Part shown: in pieces, positions 48,865-59,535 of the stretch | How the letters are laid out: every line of letters begins with the position of its first letter | How positions within the stretch are numbered: the first letter of the stretch is position 1 | NCBI GenBank assembly: GCA_016928435.1 | Contig: JAFGKT010000053.1 | Location: 62,001 to 126,000 of the forward strand | DNA length: 64,000 nt | Direction of reading: 5' to 3' | DNA from: Sedimentisphaerales bacterium | GTDB taxonomy: Bacteria; Planctomycetota; Phycisphaerae; Sedimentisphaerales; SM23-30 | Program-made: the position numbers and the translations under genes | The notes under the pieces: generated by a model | The model's database searches: none | What the model was told of the DNA's origin: nothing | Seen by the model: only the letters and a program-made list of their open reading frames with translations

Positions 48865-51800
48865 ATGCCTAAACGCACTGATATCAAAAAGATACTGATC
48901 ATCGGCTCCGGACCAATCGTCATCGGCCAAGGTTGCGAGTTCGACTACTCAGGCACCCAAGCCTGCAAAGCCCTCCGCGAAGAAGGCTACGAAATCGTAC
49001 TCATCAACTCAAATCCCGCTACCATTATGACCGACCCCCAGTTCGCTGACCGCACCTACATCGAGCCTATAACCCCCGAAGCCGTCAAAAAAATCATCAT
49101 CAAGGAACGCCCAGACGCCGTACTGCCCACACTCGGCGGACAGACCGGACTCAACACCGCAGTAACCGTCGCCGACCAAGGCGTATTCGATGAATACAAC
49201 GTCGAAATGATCGGCGCCAACCGCGATATCATCCATAAAGCTGAAGATCGCAAACTCTTCCGCGAAGCCATGGAAAATATCGGCCTCAAAATGCCCAAGT
49301 CCAAACTCGCTTACAACCTCGACCAAGCCATGGAAGCCCTCGAATACGTCGGACTACCCGCGATTATCCGCCCAGCGTTCACACTCGGCGGAACAGGAGG
49401 AGGCATCGCCTACAACAAACAAGAGTTCCGTGAAATCTGCGCTCGTGGCATCGAATACTCCATGATCAACGAAGTACTAATCGAACAGTCCGTCATAGGT
49501 TGGAAAGAATACGAACTCGAAGTCATGCGCGATCATGCCGATAACGTCGTTATCGTATGCTCCATCGAAAACTTCGACGCTATGGGCGTCCATACCGGCG
49601 ACTCCATCACCGTCGCACCCGCGCAAACTCTAACCGACAAAGAATACCAGCTCCTCCGTGATGCCTCCATTAATATCATGCGCGAGATCGGAGTCGATAC
49701 CGGCGGATCAAACATCCAATTCGCTATCAATCCCGAAAATGGCGATATGGTCGTCGTCGAAATGAACCCCCGCGTCTCACGTAGCTCCGCGCTCGCCTCA
49801 AAAGCCACCGGGTTCCCCATCGCCAAAATCGCCGCTAAGCTCGCCGTCGGCTACACCCTCGACGAAATCTCCAACGACATCACTCGCGAAACCCCAGCTT
49901 GCTTCGAACCTACCATCGATTACGTCGTTACCAAAATCCCAAGATGGACCTTCGAAAAATTCCCCGAAGCCGACGAAACCCTAACTACCCAAATGAAATC
50001 CGTCGGCGAAGCCATGAGCATCGGACGAACCTTCAAAGAGTCACTCCAAAAAGGCATCCGATCCATGGAAATCAAACGATTCGGACTCGGACTCGATCAC
50101 AACGATAAATGGCTCCGCACCCGCAGAGGACTCAGCAACCACGACCGACCCGAATCCGCCCAAGGTGATTCCGCGCCTCTGCAAACCCCATTCCCTATAC
50201 CAATCGACCGACTCAGCGAAAAACTCTCCCATCCATGCCAAGGACGACTCTACTATATTCGCTACGCCTTCAAAATGGGATGGTCAATCCAACAAATCCA
50301 AGACCTCACCAAAATCGACCCATGGTTCCTAGCCCAAATCAAAGAACTCATCGACTTCGAAGATATCCTCACCTCCTATAATACCCTCGCCGAACTGCCC
50401 GCCGAAATCCTCCAGCAAGCCAAACAGCTCGGATACAGCAACTACCAACTCGCGTACCTCTTCAACGTCTCCCAAACCGATATCCGACGCCGTTGCGATC
50501 AACTCAATATCCAAGTATCGTACAAACTCGTCGATACCTGCGCCGCTGAGTTCGAAGCCTACACCCCGTACTATTACTCCACCCACGAAACCCCATTTAG
50601 CGTATGGGACCCCAAAACCAAAACCGCTAAGCCCGTCTTCGATGACGAAATCCGAGTCACCGATAAAAAGAAAATTATGATCCTGGGCGGCGGACCCAAC
50701 CGAATCGGCCAAGGTATCGAATTCGATTACTGCTGCGTCCATGCCGCTTTCGCTGCTCAAGAACTCGGCTTCGAAGCCATAATGGTAAACTCCAACCCCG
50801 AAACCGTCTCCACCGATTACGACACCTCCGATATGCTATTCTTTGAACCGCTAACCCAAGAAGACGTCCTCAACATTTGCTCCAAGCTCGGCGATACCCT
50901 GCACGGCATTATCGTCCAGTTCGGAGGCCAAACACCCCTCAATCTCGCCCGAGGCCTCCAGGAAGCAGGCGTACCCATCATCGGAACCAGCGTCGATAGC
51001 ATCGACCTCGCCGAAGACCGAAAACGTTTCCAACAGCTCCTCCGCCAACTCGACCTCCGCCAACCACCCAACGATACCGCAACCACCATCGAAGAAGCCC
51101 GAGCTATCGCCGCCCGAATCACCTACCCCGTACTCGTACGACCCAGCTACGTTCTAGGCGGCCGAGCAATGGAAATCGTCGCGGATGAAAACCAACTCGA
51201 TCGCTACATGGCCCAAGCCGTAGACGCCTCAACCGTCGGCCGCGACCACCCCGTACTCATCGATAAATTCCTCGACCTCGCCATCGAAGTTGACTGCGAC
51301 GCTGTCTCCGACGGCCAAGATGTACTCGTCTGCGGCATCATGGAACACATCGAACAGGCCGGTATCCATTCCGGTGACTCCGCGTGCGCCCTCCCGCCTT
51401 ATTCCCTTGATCCCGATATCATCGAAGAAATCCGCCGACAAACCATAAAACTCGCTAAAGGCCTTAACGTACTCGGACTCATGAACGTCCAGTACGCCGT
51501 AAAAGACGGCCAAGTGTATGTCCTCGAAGTCAACCCCAGAGCTTCCCGCACCGTGCCGTTCGTCAGCAAAGCGACCGGCGTCCCTTGGGCCAAAGTCGCC
51601 GCAAAAGTCATGGCCGGCAAAACCCTCAAAGAACTCGGCGTCACCGAAGCGCCAATCCCCAAGCATACCTCCGTTAAAGAAAGCGTATTCCCATTCGTTA
51701 AATTCCCAGGCGTCGACGTTATACTCGGCCCGGAAATGCGATCCACCGGAGAAGTCATGGGTATCGACGAAAACTTCCCCATCGCATTCGCTAAAAGTCA

Positions 51801-52224
51801 AATCGCCGCCGGCTCACCTCTGCCCCTCAAAGGCAATGTCTTCCTATCCGTCCGCGCCGAAGATCGCCCCTATGTCGTCGAAATCGGACGCAAACTCACC
51901 GAACTCGGATTCACCCTGCTTTGTAGCCCGGGAACCGGCGCCGCCCTCGCAGAACAGGGCGTCAAAAGCACAATCCTCAAAAAAATCATCGAAGGACGAC
52001 CCAACATCACCGACTATATCGCCGATCAAGACGTCGCCCTCGTTATCAACACACCAACCCGTAAAGGACTCGCAACCGACGAAGGAAAAATCCGAGCGTC
52101 CACAGTTATGCACCACATCCCAACCATAACAACTATCACCGGAGCAATCGCCGCAACCCAAGCAATCGCCGCCCTGCAAAAAGCCGATTGGCAAGTCAAA
52201 GCCCTGCAAGATTACACAAGATAA
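48865..52224 (+). CDS. carB: Carbamoyl-phosphate synthase large subunit
   Basis: 1119 aa; [50 protein letters not shown]; second half [27 protein letters not shown]-terminal MGS-like domain. Confidence 0.97.
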   Translation: MPKRTDIKKILIIGSGPIVIGQGCEFDYSGTQACKALREEGYEIVLINSNPATIMTDPQFADRTYIEPITPEAVKKIIIKERPDAVLPTLGGQTGLNTAVTVADQGVFDEYNVEMIGANRDIIHKAEDRKLFREAMENIGLKMPKSKLAYNLDQAMEALEYVGLPAIIRPAFTLGGTGGGIAYNKQEFREICARGIEYSMINEVLIEQSVIGWKEYELEVMRDHADNVVIVCSIENFDAMGVHTGDSITVAPAQTLTDKEYQLLRDASINIMREIGVDTGGSNIQFAINPENGDMVVVEMNPRVSRSSALASKATGFPIAKIAAKLAVGYTLDEISNDITRETPACFEPTIDYVVTKIPRWTFEKFPEADETLTTQMKSVGEAMSIGRTFKESLQKGIRSMEIKRFGLGLDHNDKWLRTRRGLSNHDRPESAQGDSAPLQTPFPIPIDRLSEKLSHPCQGRLYYIRYAFKMGWSIQQIQDLTKIDPWFLAQIKELIDFEDILTSYNTLAELPAEILQQAKQLGYSNYQLAYLFNVSQTDIRRRCDQLNIQVSYKLVDTCAAEFEAYTPYYYSTHETPFSVWDPKTKTAKPVFDDEIRVTDKKKIMILGGGPNRIGQGIEFDYCCVHAAFAAQELGFEAIMVNSNPETVSTDYDTSDMLFFEPLTQEDVLNICSKLGDTLHGIIVQFGGQTPLNLARGLQEAGVPIIGTSVDSIDLAEDRKRFQQLLRQLDLRQPPNDTATTIEEARAIAARITYPVLVRPSYVLGGRAMEIVADENQLDRYMAQAVDASTVGRDHPVLIDKFLDLAIEVDCDAVSDGQDVLVCGIMEHIEQAGIHSGDSACALPPYSLDPDIIEEIRRQTIKLAKGLNVLGLMNVQYAVKDGQVYVLEVNPRASRTVPFVSKATGVPWAKVAAKVMAGKTLKELGVTEAPIPKHTSVKESVFPFVKFPGVDVILGPEMRSTGEVMGIDENFPIAFAKSQIAAGSPLPLKGNVFLSVRAEDRPYVVEIGRKLTELGFTLLCSPGTGAALAEQGVKSTILKKIIEGRPNITDYIADQDVALVINTPTRKGLATDEGKIRASTVMHHIPTITTITGAIAATQAIAALQKADWQVKALQDYTR

Positions 52225-52237
52225 TTCAAAACCCAAC

Positions 52238-52271
52238 GTTAGCCCCCGGGTCACATCCCGGGGGTTCGAAC
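52238..52271 (+). repeat. TTAG-headed hairpin, copy e
   Basis: GTTAG-CCCCCGGG-TCACAT-CCCGGGGG-TTCGAAC. Confidence 0.85.
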
Positions 52272-52297
52272 CCTAAGAAACCAAAGGAGCCAAAAAA

Positions 52298-53488
52298 ATG
52301 TTCCAGCAACTAGAACCCGCACCCGCTGACCCCATCCTCGGACTTACCGAAGCATTCAAAGCCGATACCAATCCCAATAAAATCAACCTCGGCGTAGGTA
52401 TCTACAAAGACGCCCAAGGCAACACCCCTATCTTCTCCGCCGTCAAAAAAGCCGAGCAAAAAATCCTCCAGACCGAAACCACCAAGAACTATCTGCCCAT
52501 CCCCGGTGCCGCCGAATACGCCGCCGCCGTCCAAAAACTTCTCTTTGGCGCCGACCATCCCATCGTCACCGGTAAACGTGCCGCCACCGCCCATACACCA
52601 GGCGGAACCGGCGCCCTGCGAGTCGCCGGCGACTTCCTCAAAAAAATCCAACCCAACGCCCAACTCCACGTCAGCGACCCAACCTGGGCCAATCATAAAG
52701 GTATATTCGGCGACGCAGGCTTCACCATCAAAACCTACCCTTACTATGACGCCGCCACCAAGTCCCTCAACTTCGATGCTCTAATCGCCGCCCTGAAGAA
52801 CATCCCCGCTGGCGACATCGTTCTTCTTCACGCTTGTTGCCACAACCCAACCGGCGTCGATCCCAACGCTCAACAATGGCAGCAAATCGCCGAAGTCATC
52901 CAGGCCCAGCAAATATTCCCCATCATCGACTTCGCCTACCAAGGGTTTGGCAACGGCTTAGAAGAAGACACCGTCGGACTAAAAGCCATCGCCGCTGTTG
53001 TCCCCGAATTCATCGTCGCCAGCTCATACTCCAAAAACTTCGGCCTATACAATGAACGCGTCGCCGCCTTCACCATCGTCACCGAAGACGCCTCCGCTAC
53101 CCAAGCCGCCTTCAGCCACGTCAAAACCACCATCCGACGCAATTACTCCAATCCCCCTTCGCACGGCGGTGCCATCATCACCACCATCCTCAACGATCCC
53201 GAACTCACCAAAGAATGGCGCGCCGAACTCGAAGCCGCCTGCCAACGCATCCATCAGATGCGCACCTCTTTCGTCGAGTCCCTCAAAGCTAAAGGCGTCA
53301 CCCAAGACTTCTCCTTCATCACCAAGCAAAACGGCATGTTCTCTTTCTCAGGCCTAACCAAAGAACAAGTCCATACCCTCCGCGATAAGTACGCCATCTA
53401 CATCGTCGACTCAGGCCGCATCAACGTCGCCGGAATCACCCCGTCCAACATCGACCGATTAACCCAAGCCATCGCCGACATCCTCTAA
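52298..53488 (+). CDS. Aspartate/aromatic amino acid aminotransferase
   Basis: NKINLGVGIYKDAQGNTPI, TPGGTGALRVAGDF, HACCHNPTGVDP, ASSYSKNFGLYNERVAAFT, RRNYSNPPSHGGAI. Confidence 0.93.
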   Translation: MFQQLEPAPADPILGLTEAFKADTNPNKINLGVGIYKDAQGNTPIFSAVKKAEQKILQTETTKNYLPIPGAAEYAAAVQKLLFGADHPIVTGKRAATAHTPGGTGALRVAGDFLKKIQPNAQLHVSDPTWANHKGIFGDAGFTIKTYPYYDAATKSLNFDALIAALKNIPAGDIVLLHACCHNPTGVDPNAQQWQQIAEVIQAQQIFPIIDFAYQGFGNGLEEDTVGLKAIAAVVPEFIVASSYSKNFGLYNERVAAFTIVTEDASATQAAFSHVKTTIRRNYSNPPSHGGAIITTILNDPELTKEWRAELEAACQRIHQMRTSFVESLKAKGVTQDFSFITKQNGMFSFSGLTKEQVHTLRDKYAIYIVDSGRINVAGITPSNIDRLTQAIADIL

Positions 53489-53512
53489 TGCCGTCGCCGT
53501 AGTGCATGTACC

Positions 53513-53529
53513 GCCGGCATCTTGCCGGC
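53513..53529. repeat. Short perfect hairpin
   Basis: GCCGGCA-TCT-TGCCGGC after the aminotransferase stop codon. Confidence 0.6.
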
Positions 53530-53551
53530 AAATTAAAAACACTATAAAAAC

Positions 53552-53586
53552 GTTAGCCCCCGAACTTCATGTTCGGGGGTTCAAAC
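53552..53586 (+). repeat. TTAG-headed hairpin, copy f
   Basis: GTTAG-CCCCCGAAC-TTCAT-GTTCGGGGG-TTCAAAC. Confidence 0.85.
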
Positions 53587-53617
53587 ACCAAACAAATCAC
53601 TAATCTATCGATCCCCC

Positions 53618-54973
53618 ATGCCCCAAACCCCCCAACAATACATAACCCAAAACCAACCTCAATTCCTTGACCAACTCCAACAGTTCCTCCGCTTCCCTTC
53701 CATCAGCGCCCAACCCGTTCATCAACCCGACATCCAAGCCTGCGCCCAATGGCTAATCGATCACTTCATCGCCCTAGGCCTGCAAACCCAACTCATCCAA
53801 ACCAAAGGCCACCCCATCGTCTCCGCTCAAACCAACTTCCCCACCAACCGCAAAGTCATAATCTACGGCCATTACGACGTTCAACCCGAAGACCCCATCG
53901 ACCAATGGCAAACACCACCCTTCGAACCAACTATCAAAAACGGTTTTCTCTACGCCCGCGGCGCCTCCGACGACAAAGGCCAACTTTTCGCCCACATCAA
54001 AGCCGTAGAAGCATTACTCAAAACCAACACATCTCTCCCCTGCAACGTCCACTTCCTCATCGAAGGCGAAGAAGAATCAACCGGCAATTCCCTCGAACAC
54101 TACATCACCCAAAACGCCTCCCAACTCGCCTGTGATGCCGTTCTAATCTCCGACACCACTATGTTCAACGAAACCACCCCCGCTGTAACATACGCCCTGC
54201 GAGGACTCGCCGGCTTCGAAGTCACCGTCAAAGGCCCCAACCGAGACCTCCACTCAGGCGCGTTCGGCGGAGCAGTCGCCAACCCCGCCCTAATCCTCAG
54301 CCACATACTAAGCCAATGCATCACCACCACCGGCAAAATCCTAATCCCCGGCTTCTACGACTCAGTCCTGCCCCTCTCCGCCAACGAACTCCAAACCGTC
54401 TATCAACTACCATTCGACGAAGCCCAATTCGCCCAATCCATCGGCATCCCGCAAACGTCCGGCGAATCCGAATTCCCCGTCATCGCCCGTATCGGCCATC
54501 GTCCCACCTTCGAAGTCAACGGCATGTTCAGCGGCTACACAGGCCCCGGCGGAAAAACCATCATCCCTGCCTCCGCCACCGCTAAAATCACCATGAGACT
54601 CGTACCCGATCAAGATTGGAACACCATCGCCCAACTCGCCGACAATTACATCCGATCCCTAGCACCCGACACCGTCCACCTCGAAATCTCCCCACACTTC
54701 GGCGCCAACCCCATACTTATCGATACGCACCACCCCATCATGCAAACCGCCCGCAACGCTCTTCGACTCGCCTTCGACCATACCCCTGTCTTCATCCGAG
54801 AAGGCGGATCAATCCCCGTCGTCAACACCTTCGCGCAAACTCTGAAAGTACCCGTCGTCCTAATAGGCCTGGGACTCGCATCCGACAATATCCACTCTCC
54901 CAACGAAAACTTCAAAATCGAAAACTTCATCAAAGGCGCACAAGCCTCCGCCCAATTCCTAACCAACCTCTAA
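53618..54973 (+). CDS. M20 family dipeptidase
   Basis: VIIYGHYDVQPEDPIDQWQTPPFEPTIKNGFLYARGASDDKGQLF, FLIEGEEESTG, RDLHSGAFGGAVANP, REGGSIPVV. Confidence 0.93.
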   Translation: MPQTPQQYITQNQPQFLDQLQQFLRFPSISAQPVHQPDIQACAQWLIDHFIALGLQTQLIQTKGHPIVSAQTNFPTNRKVIIYGHYDVQPEDPIDQWQTPPFEPTIKNGFLYARGASDDKGQLFAHIKAVEALLKTNTSLPCNVHFLIEGEEESTGNSLEHYITQNASQLACDAVLISDTTMFNETTPAVTYALRGLAGFEVTVKGPNRDLHSGAFGGAVANPALILSHILSQCITTTGKILIPGFYDSVLPLSANELQTVYQLPFDEAQFAQSIGIPQTSGESEFPVIARIGHRPTFEVNGMFSGYTGPGGKTIIPASATAKITMRLVPDQDWNTIAQLADNYIRSLAPDTVHLEISPHFGANPILIDTHHPIMQTARNALRLAFDHTPVFIREGGSIPVVNTFAQTLKVPVVLIGLGLASDNIHSPNENFKIENFIKGAQASAQFLTNL

Positions 54974-55011
54974 AGCAAATTCCCAAATCATCTAGTGTTC
55001 TCTCGCGACAA

Positions 55012-55039
55012 ATTAGCCCCCCGACCTGTCGGGGGGTCA
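55012..55039 (+). repeat. TTAG-headed hairpin, copy g
   Basis: ATTAG-CCCCCCGA-CCTG-TCGGGGGG-TCAC; right flank diverges. Confidence 0.8.
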
Positions 55040-55104
55040 CACCGACTAACTGCACCAAAAAAACTATTCCTATTGCATCCGATCAATCTATCAGCATTGG
55101 GTGC

Positions 55105-55139
55105 CACCTTTCTGCGTAGCGCAGCGTAGCAGAGAGGTG
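55105..55139. repeat. Imperfect hairpin with internal GCGTAGC direct repeat
   Basis: CACCTTTCTGC ... GCAGAGAGGTG (11 pairs, one G-T wobble); internal GCGTAGC-GCA-GCGTAGC. Confidence 0.65.
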
Positions 55140-55568
55140 CATGATTTTTCCGTCGTATCCATTCCCACTAAGCCCAACGGTAGCGCCAGTTCCAAACCAT
55201 CTATCGTCCATCAATCTTCCCGTGGCGACTTGCCACCGCAAATCCGCTACCGACCAAACCGCGCAAAATCAGCCACCCAAAAAAACCGCCGGATTCTTGA
55301 AAAAAACCGTCCCATTTCTAACCAAAACCAATCAAAACCGACAAATTTCGATTCATTTCTGATCACCCCTTCTCACCAGTCCCAACCCCGCGCGCCCCCG
55401 GCAAATCTTTGCACATCTCACCTCCCGCCCCCCAGCGCCCACCTGCCAACTAAGCGCGCCTATGTTCCACGAAATCTCTCCTTTCCGCTCCTCAATTCCG
55501 CGCATTTTTGCCACCCTCTTTCAGCTTCGTGATCTTCAAAAAAATTTGTAGCTAACTTCTTTTCGTCT

Positions 55569-56582
55569 TTACACTCCCGGCCGCGTCGCCGCCCAGCGCT
55601 TCGCCACCACACTATCCACCACTAACTGCACCAAATGATAACCAATCGTCACCATAAACGCTTTCGGATACACCGCCGCAAAATACGCACTCCAAATAAT
55701 ATAACCTATCGTCAAACTCTTCTGCGATGCATGCAGCACCAACGCAGCCCGCGATCCGTCATCCAAACGCAGCACCTTACTTATCCCCACATTCAAACCC
55801 AGCACCAACACATGCAGCAATACCGCGAACGCCAACATACCCAAAATCTCCCAACCTGCTTCCGCGATCCGCCCCGTTGAACTGGCCACCCCATTGAAAA
55901 TAACCAATAGCACAATCAATTGCGCTACCACCGACAACACCTTCTTCCGCTTGGCTGCATACGCCCCCAACCAACCGTGCAGCACCAACCCCAGCACCGT
56001 CGGCAGCAAAACCATCAACGCCAACTGTCCCATCATCCTCGCCACAGGCAAATCGATCTTCTGCTCCACCCCCAAAGTCACTCGCAGCAACAACTCCAAT
56101 GACAAAGGAACCGTGAATATCGCCAAAAAATTCGTCCCTACATTTATCAACAGACTTAACGGTACATTCCCATTCGCCACCCGAGTCAAAACCGTCCCCG
56201 ATGCGATCGTAACCGGCAGCACCGCTAAAATGCAAACCCCCATCACAAATTCCGATTCCGCTCTAAACACCCCCCACGCTAATCCCACCGCGACCACCGG
56301 CACCAAAACAAAACACGATACCAGCGCCGCCGTCCAATGCTGCCAATTCCGAACCGCACCCCTCAATGCCTCTCGTTCCAACGTTAAACCAGTCGTGAAA
56401 AAACAAAAGAACACCCCCATCTTTATAATCTTCCACTTCCGCACCCCTTCCGCCACCTCGCCCGGCAACCAAAACGCCCCCGCTACCATCAATACCATCC
56501 CCACAAAAAACCAATGACGCCCCAAAAACCCCGCCAGATTTCTCCCGCCGATAACCTTTACACTATCATGGTCTGTCCCCAT
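55569..56582 (-). CDS. Bile acid:sodium symporter family transporter
   Basis: 337 aa polytopic protein; FFTTGLTLEREALRGAVRNW, LPVTIASGTVLTRVANGNVPLSLLINVGTNFLAIFTVP, LVLHASQKSLTIGYII. Confidence 0.82.
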   Translation of the reverse strand: MGTDHDSVKVIGGRNLAGFLGRHWFFVGMVLMVAGAFWLPGEVAEGVRKWKIIKMGVFFCFFTTGLTLEREALRGAVRNWQHWTAALVSCFVLVPVVAVGLAWGVFRAESEFVMGVCILAVLPVTIASGTVLTRVANGNVPLSLLINVGTNFLAIFTVPLSLELLLRVTLGVEQKIDLPVARMMGQLALMVLLPTVLGLVLHGWLGAYAAKRKKVLSVVAQLIVLLVIFNGVASSTGRIAEAGWEILGMLAFAVLLHVLVLGLNVGISKVLRLDDGSRAALVLHASQKSLTIGYIIWSAYFAAVYPKAFMVTIGYHLVQLVVDSVVAKRWAATRPGV

Positions 56583-58126
56583 TATTTCCTCCCCAGCAAT
56601 TCACGCAGCTCTTTACTCCGCATAACCACCGACGCCCCCGCAAACAATACCGCCGCCACAAGCACCCCAACCAACAACTGCCACCACGCCTTTTGCCCCG
56701 CCACCCAATAAATCGCCAACCAGCACCCCGCTCCCATAACCACTGTCGCAAATCCTGTCCGCAATAACGCCCCCGCCACTCCGCCTCCAATCCGCAAATC
56801 ATGTCGTTTCACCAATATAATCAACAGCACTCCCACTTGGATCGTCGCGCACACCGCCGTCGATAACGCCAACCCTCCTGTACCCAAGGGCCATATCAAA
56901 ACCAAATTCAACACCAGATTCAATCCTATCATCCGCACCGCCAAACGCACAGGCGTCACAGAATCCTTAAAAGCGTAAAACCCACGCACCACCACATGCT
57001 GCAAACAATACGCACCAATCCCTAATGCGTAAAACAATAACGTCCAAGCCGTCTGCGCCGAGTCTGCCGCCTCAAAACGCCCCCCCACAAATATCGCTGT
57101 CAAAGGCCCACGCACCAAAATCATCCCCACCATTGCGGGCAACCCAATAAAAATCACCAACCGTATCCCTTGGTTCAGCGCCTCCCCAAACCCTTTCCGG
57201 TCATTATGCAGCGCCGCCGTACTCAAATGCGGAAAGATCGCCGTCGACAGCGCAATCCCAAACACCCCTAACGGAAACTGATACAGCCGCTGCGCAAAAT
57301 ACAACGCCGAAACCGCACCTTCCGTCACCGGATAAAAAACCATCCGCCCCCACAACATAAACCCAGGCCCCGTACTGCTAGTCGCCGACAACATCCGCGC
57401 TATTACGGTATCTAACAGCGCGTTTATCTGCATCGCCGACAGCCCAATAATCATAGGCCCCATCAAACGCATTATCGCTTTTACCCCCTCATCTTTAACC
57501 TCCCAACTTGGCCGTAACGTCACTCCTTCACGCCGCAACCCCATCAACTGCAAACCAACTTGCAAAACTCCCGCTACTATCACCGCACCCGCAACCACGT
57601 ACAGCCCCGGCCAACGATTCGCGCCCCCCCACCAAGCAAATCCTAATACCCCACCAAGCATACATAAATTCAAAACTATCGGCGACGCCGCCGGCGCACC
57701 AAAACGCCTATGAACATTCAACACGCCCCCCAATACCCCAACCACACATATCAGCACCGCGTAAGGCAGCAGTATCGTCGTCAAACGCACAGATACCCAA
57801 GTCTGCCCCGTACCCCCGCGCAGCCAACCATACAACCACGCCAAACCAATCCCCAATAACGTCAAGCCCCCCAAAACCAAAACCAACAGCGTAACAACCC
57901 GCCGCACCAACAGCTTCGCCCCCGCCTTGTCCTTGTGCAATCGTTCCGTGTAAACCGGTATCAGCGCCGCCGATAACGCCCCTTCGCCAAACAAACGCCT
58001 AAACAAATTCGGTATCTGAAACGGTATAACAAAACAATCCCACAACGCCGTCCCAAAAAACTGCAAGCACACAATATCGCGCACTAACCCCAGCACCCGG
58101 CTCAACAATGTCAAACCGCTGATCAA
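56582..58126 (-). CDS. murJ: Lipid II flippase MurJ
   Basis: LTLLSRVLGLVRDIV, NLFRRLFGEGALSAALIPVYTERL, ALSTAIFPHLS, GFYAFKDSVTPVR. Confidence 0.94.
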   Translation of the reverse strand: MISGLTLLSRVLGLVRDIVCLQFFGTALWDCFVIPFQIPNLFRRLFGEGALSAALIPVYTERLHKDKAGAKLLVRRVVTLLVLVLGGLTLLGIGLAWLYGWLRGGTGQTWVSVRLTTILLPYAVLICVVGVLGGVLNVHRRFGAPAASPIVLNLCMLGGVLGFAWWGGANRWPGLYVVAGAVIVAGVLQVGLQLMGLRREGVTLRPSWEVKDEGVKAIMRLMGPMIIGLSAMQINALLDTVIARMLSATSSTGPGFMLWGRMVFYPVTEGAVSALYFAQRLYQFPLGVFGIALSTAIFPHLSTAALHNDRKGFGEALNQGIRLVIFIGLPAMVGMILVRGPLTAIFVGGRFEAADSAQTAWTLLFYALGIGAYCLQHVVVRGFYAFKDSVTPVRLAVRMIGLNLVLNLVLIWPLGTGGLALSTAVCATIQVGVLLIILVKRHDLRIGGGVAGALLRTGFATVVMGAGCWLAIYWVAGQKAWWQLLVGVLVAAVLFAGASVVMRSKELRELLGRK

Positions 58127-58213
58127 TCGAGCCGCACCAATAAAATGCCCCTGCTTACCGATAACCTAGCACTCCCGCAACAAAACCGCGATCATCATTC
58201 AGCAAAACCCAAC

Positions 58214-58247
58214 GTTAGCCCCCAGGTTCACATCCCGGGGGTTAAAA
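58214..58247 (+). repeat. TTAG-headed hairpin, copy h
   Basis: GTTAG-CCCCCAGG-TTCACAT-CCCGGGGG-TTAAAAA (one A-C mismatch). Confidence 0.8.
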
Positions 58248-58406
58248 ATCCAACCAATTCTCCGCTCAATCCAACGCCGCATCAAAACCACCATAACCAT
58301 AACACCCCGCGCATAAAAAAACAAGCGCCTCTCGAGCCCGCCAGAATGGGTGCATCCCAAACTCGCCGCTCAAGAAACGCTTGTGCAAATCTATAAGGAT
58401 ACAAAA

Positions 58407-59366
58407 CTACCGAGGCATCATCATCGGATTCTGCGGAGGCATCGCTTCCAAAGCCTCCAGCTCGGCCGACTTCTCTATCGTTGCCGCGGCGTTTAAACGT
58501 TCCATCATGGCCTCATAGGCCGCACGCTGAGCCGTCATACGCAATTCCTGCTCGATATTCGCCCGAACGTCTTCCAAAGACAATACCGTCGCGGGGGTCA
58601 CCGCACTAACCTTCACCACTTCAAAACCACGAGGACCAACAAAAGGCCCCAACACCGCCCCAGCACTCGACTCCGCGATCGCCGTCGCAGCCGTTTCGCC
58701 AAGCTGCTGCTGGAACATCTGCATCCCGCCCCGCATCTGGCCCTGACGTGCTTTGTCATCCGATTGAGAATAAGCCGCAACCAAAGTATTGAAATCCGCG
58801 TCCGCGGCATTGGCCATCTCCACAACCCGCTCCGCTAAAGGCCTGCCACCGTCACGGATCGTTATGTGCTGGATCATCGCGTTCATCGCGCGTTCATAAC
58901 GAGCTATGTTCGCTGTATAATACGCCTCGACTTCCGCGTCCGTCGGATCCGCGATCTCTGCGCCCAAGGCCTCATTCAAAATCGAGCCCGACAAAAAATA
59001 GTCCTGATATAAAGCCAATATGAACTGCGTCGCTTCATCATCCGCCAAACCACGAGCCCGAGCTTCCGCGGTCTTCAACTGAATCTCAACCCACAGGTTC
59101 GCCGCCCCATTCAACGTCGGCGCCGCATGATTCGCTACCATCGCCCGAGCTTGCCAAACATAAAAATCCTCCCCGTTCAGCGTCAGCAAAACCGTATCGT
59201 CAGCCAACGAATCCGGGTCGATCGGCTCTACCGCTGCGACTTCTTCTTCCCCAGCCACAGGCTCCGTCACCACTTCGACCTCTTGAGCCAAAATCGGCCC
59301 AACACAAACCGCCAACAACACAACCAAACCCAATAACCATAAATATTTACCTGAATTTTGCATCAT
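58407..59366 (-). CDS. Secreted peptidyl-prolyl isomerase (SurA/PpiC-like)
   Basis: Signal peptide; LTLNGEDFYVWQARAMV, AMIQHITIRDGGRPLAERVVEMANAADADFNTLVAAYSQSDDKARQGQMRGGMQMFQQQLGETA, GPFVGPRGFEVVKV. Confidence 0.85.
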   Translation of the reverse strand: MMQNSGKYLWLLGLVVLLAVCVGPILAQEVEVVTEPVAGEEEVAAVEPIDPDSLADDTVLLTLNGEDFYVWQARAMVANHAAPTLNGAANLWVEIQLKTAEARARGLADDEATQFILALYQDYFLSGSILNEALGAEIADPTDAEVEAYYTANIARYERAMNAMIQHITIRDGGRPLAERVVEMANAADADFNTLVAAYSQSDDKARQGQMRGGMQMFQQQLGETAATAIAESSAGAVLGPFVGPRGFEVVKVSAVTPATVLSLEDVRANIEQELRMTAQRAAYEAMMERLNAAATIEKSAELEALEAMPPQNPMMMPR

Positions 59367-59535
59367 TTACTCCTAACTCTAGTTCGCAGTTTCAACTCTA
59401 TAATAGCCAACTTGCGCAGTGTTGAACGTCACAAGATGCACTCAACACTTTTCTAGTGCGCCTACTGACCAAAAATACACCTGTCAGTATCCATAGAAGC
59501 CGCTGACCCCCAACTGTTACACAATTTCCGCGATT

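Noticed and set aside
52259-52273. GGGGGTTCGAACCC resembling a tRNA T-arm
   Set aside because: It is the right arm and flank of hairpin copy e; no acceptor, D or anticodon arms fit around it.
54316-55119. ORFs of 89 and 167 aa (Arg/His/Pro-rich) overlapping the M20 dipeptidase
   Set aside because: Wrong-frame shadows of the dipeptidase gene arising from composition bias.
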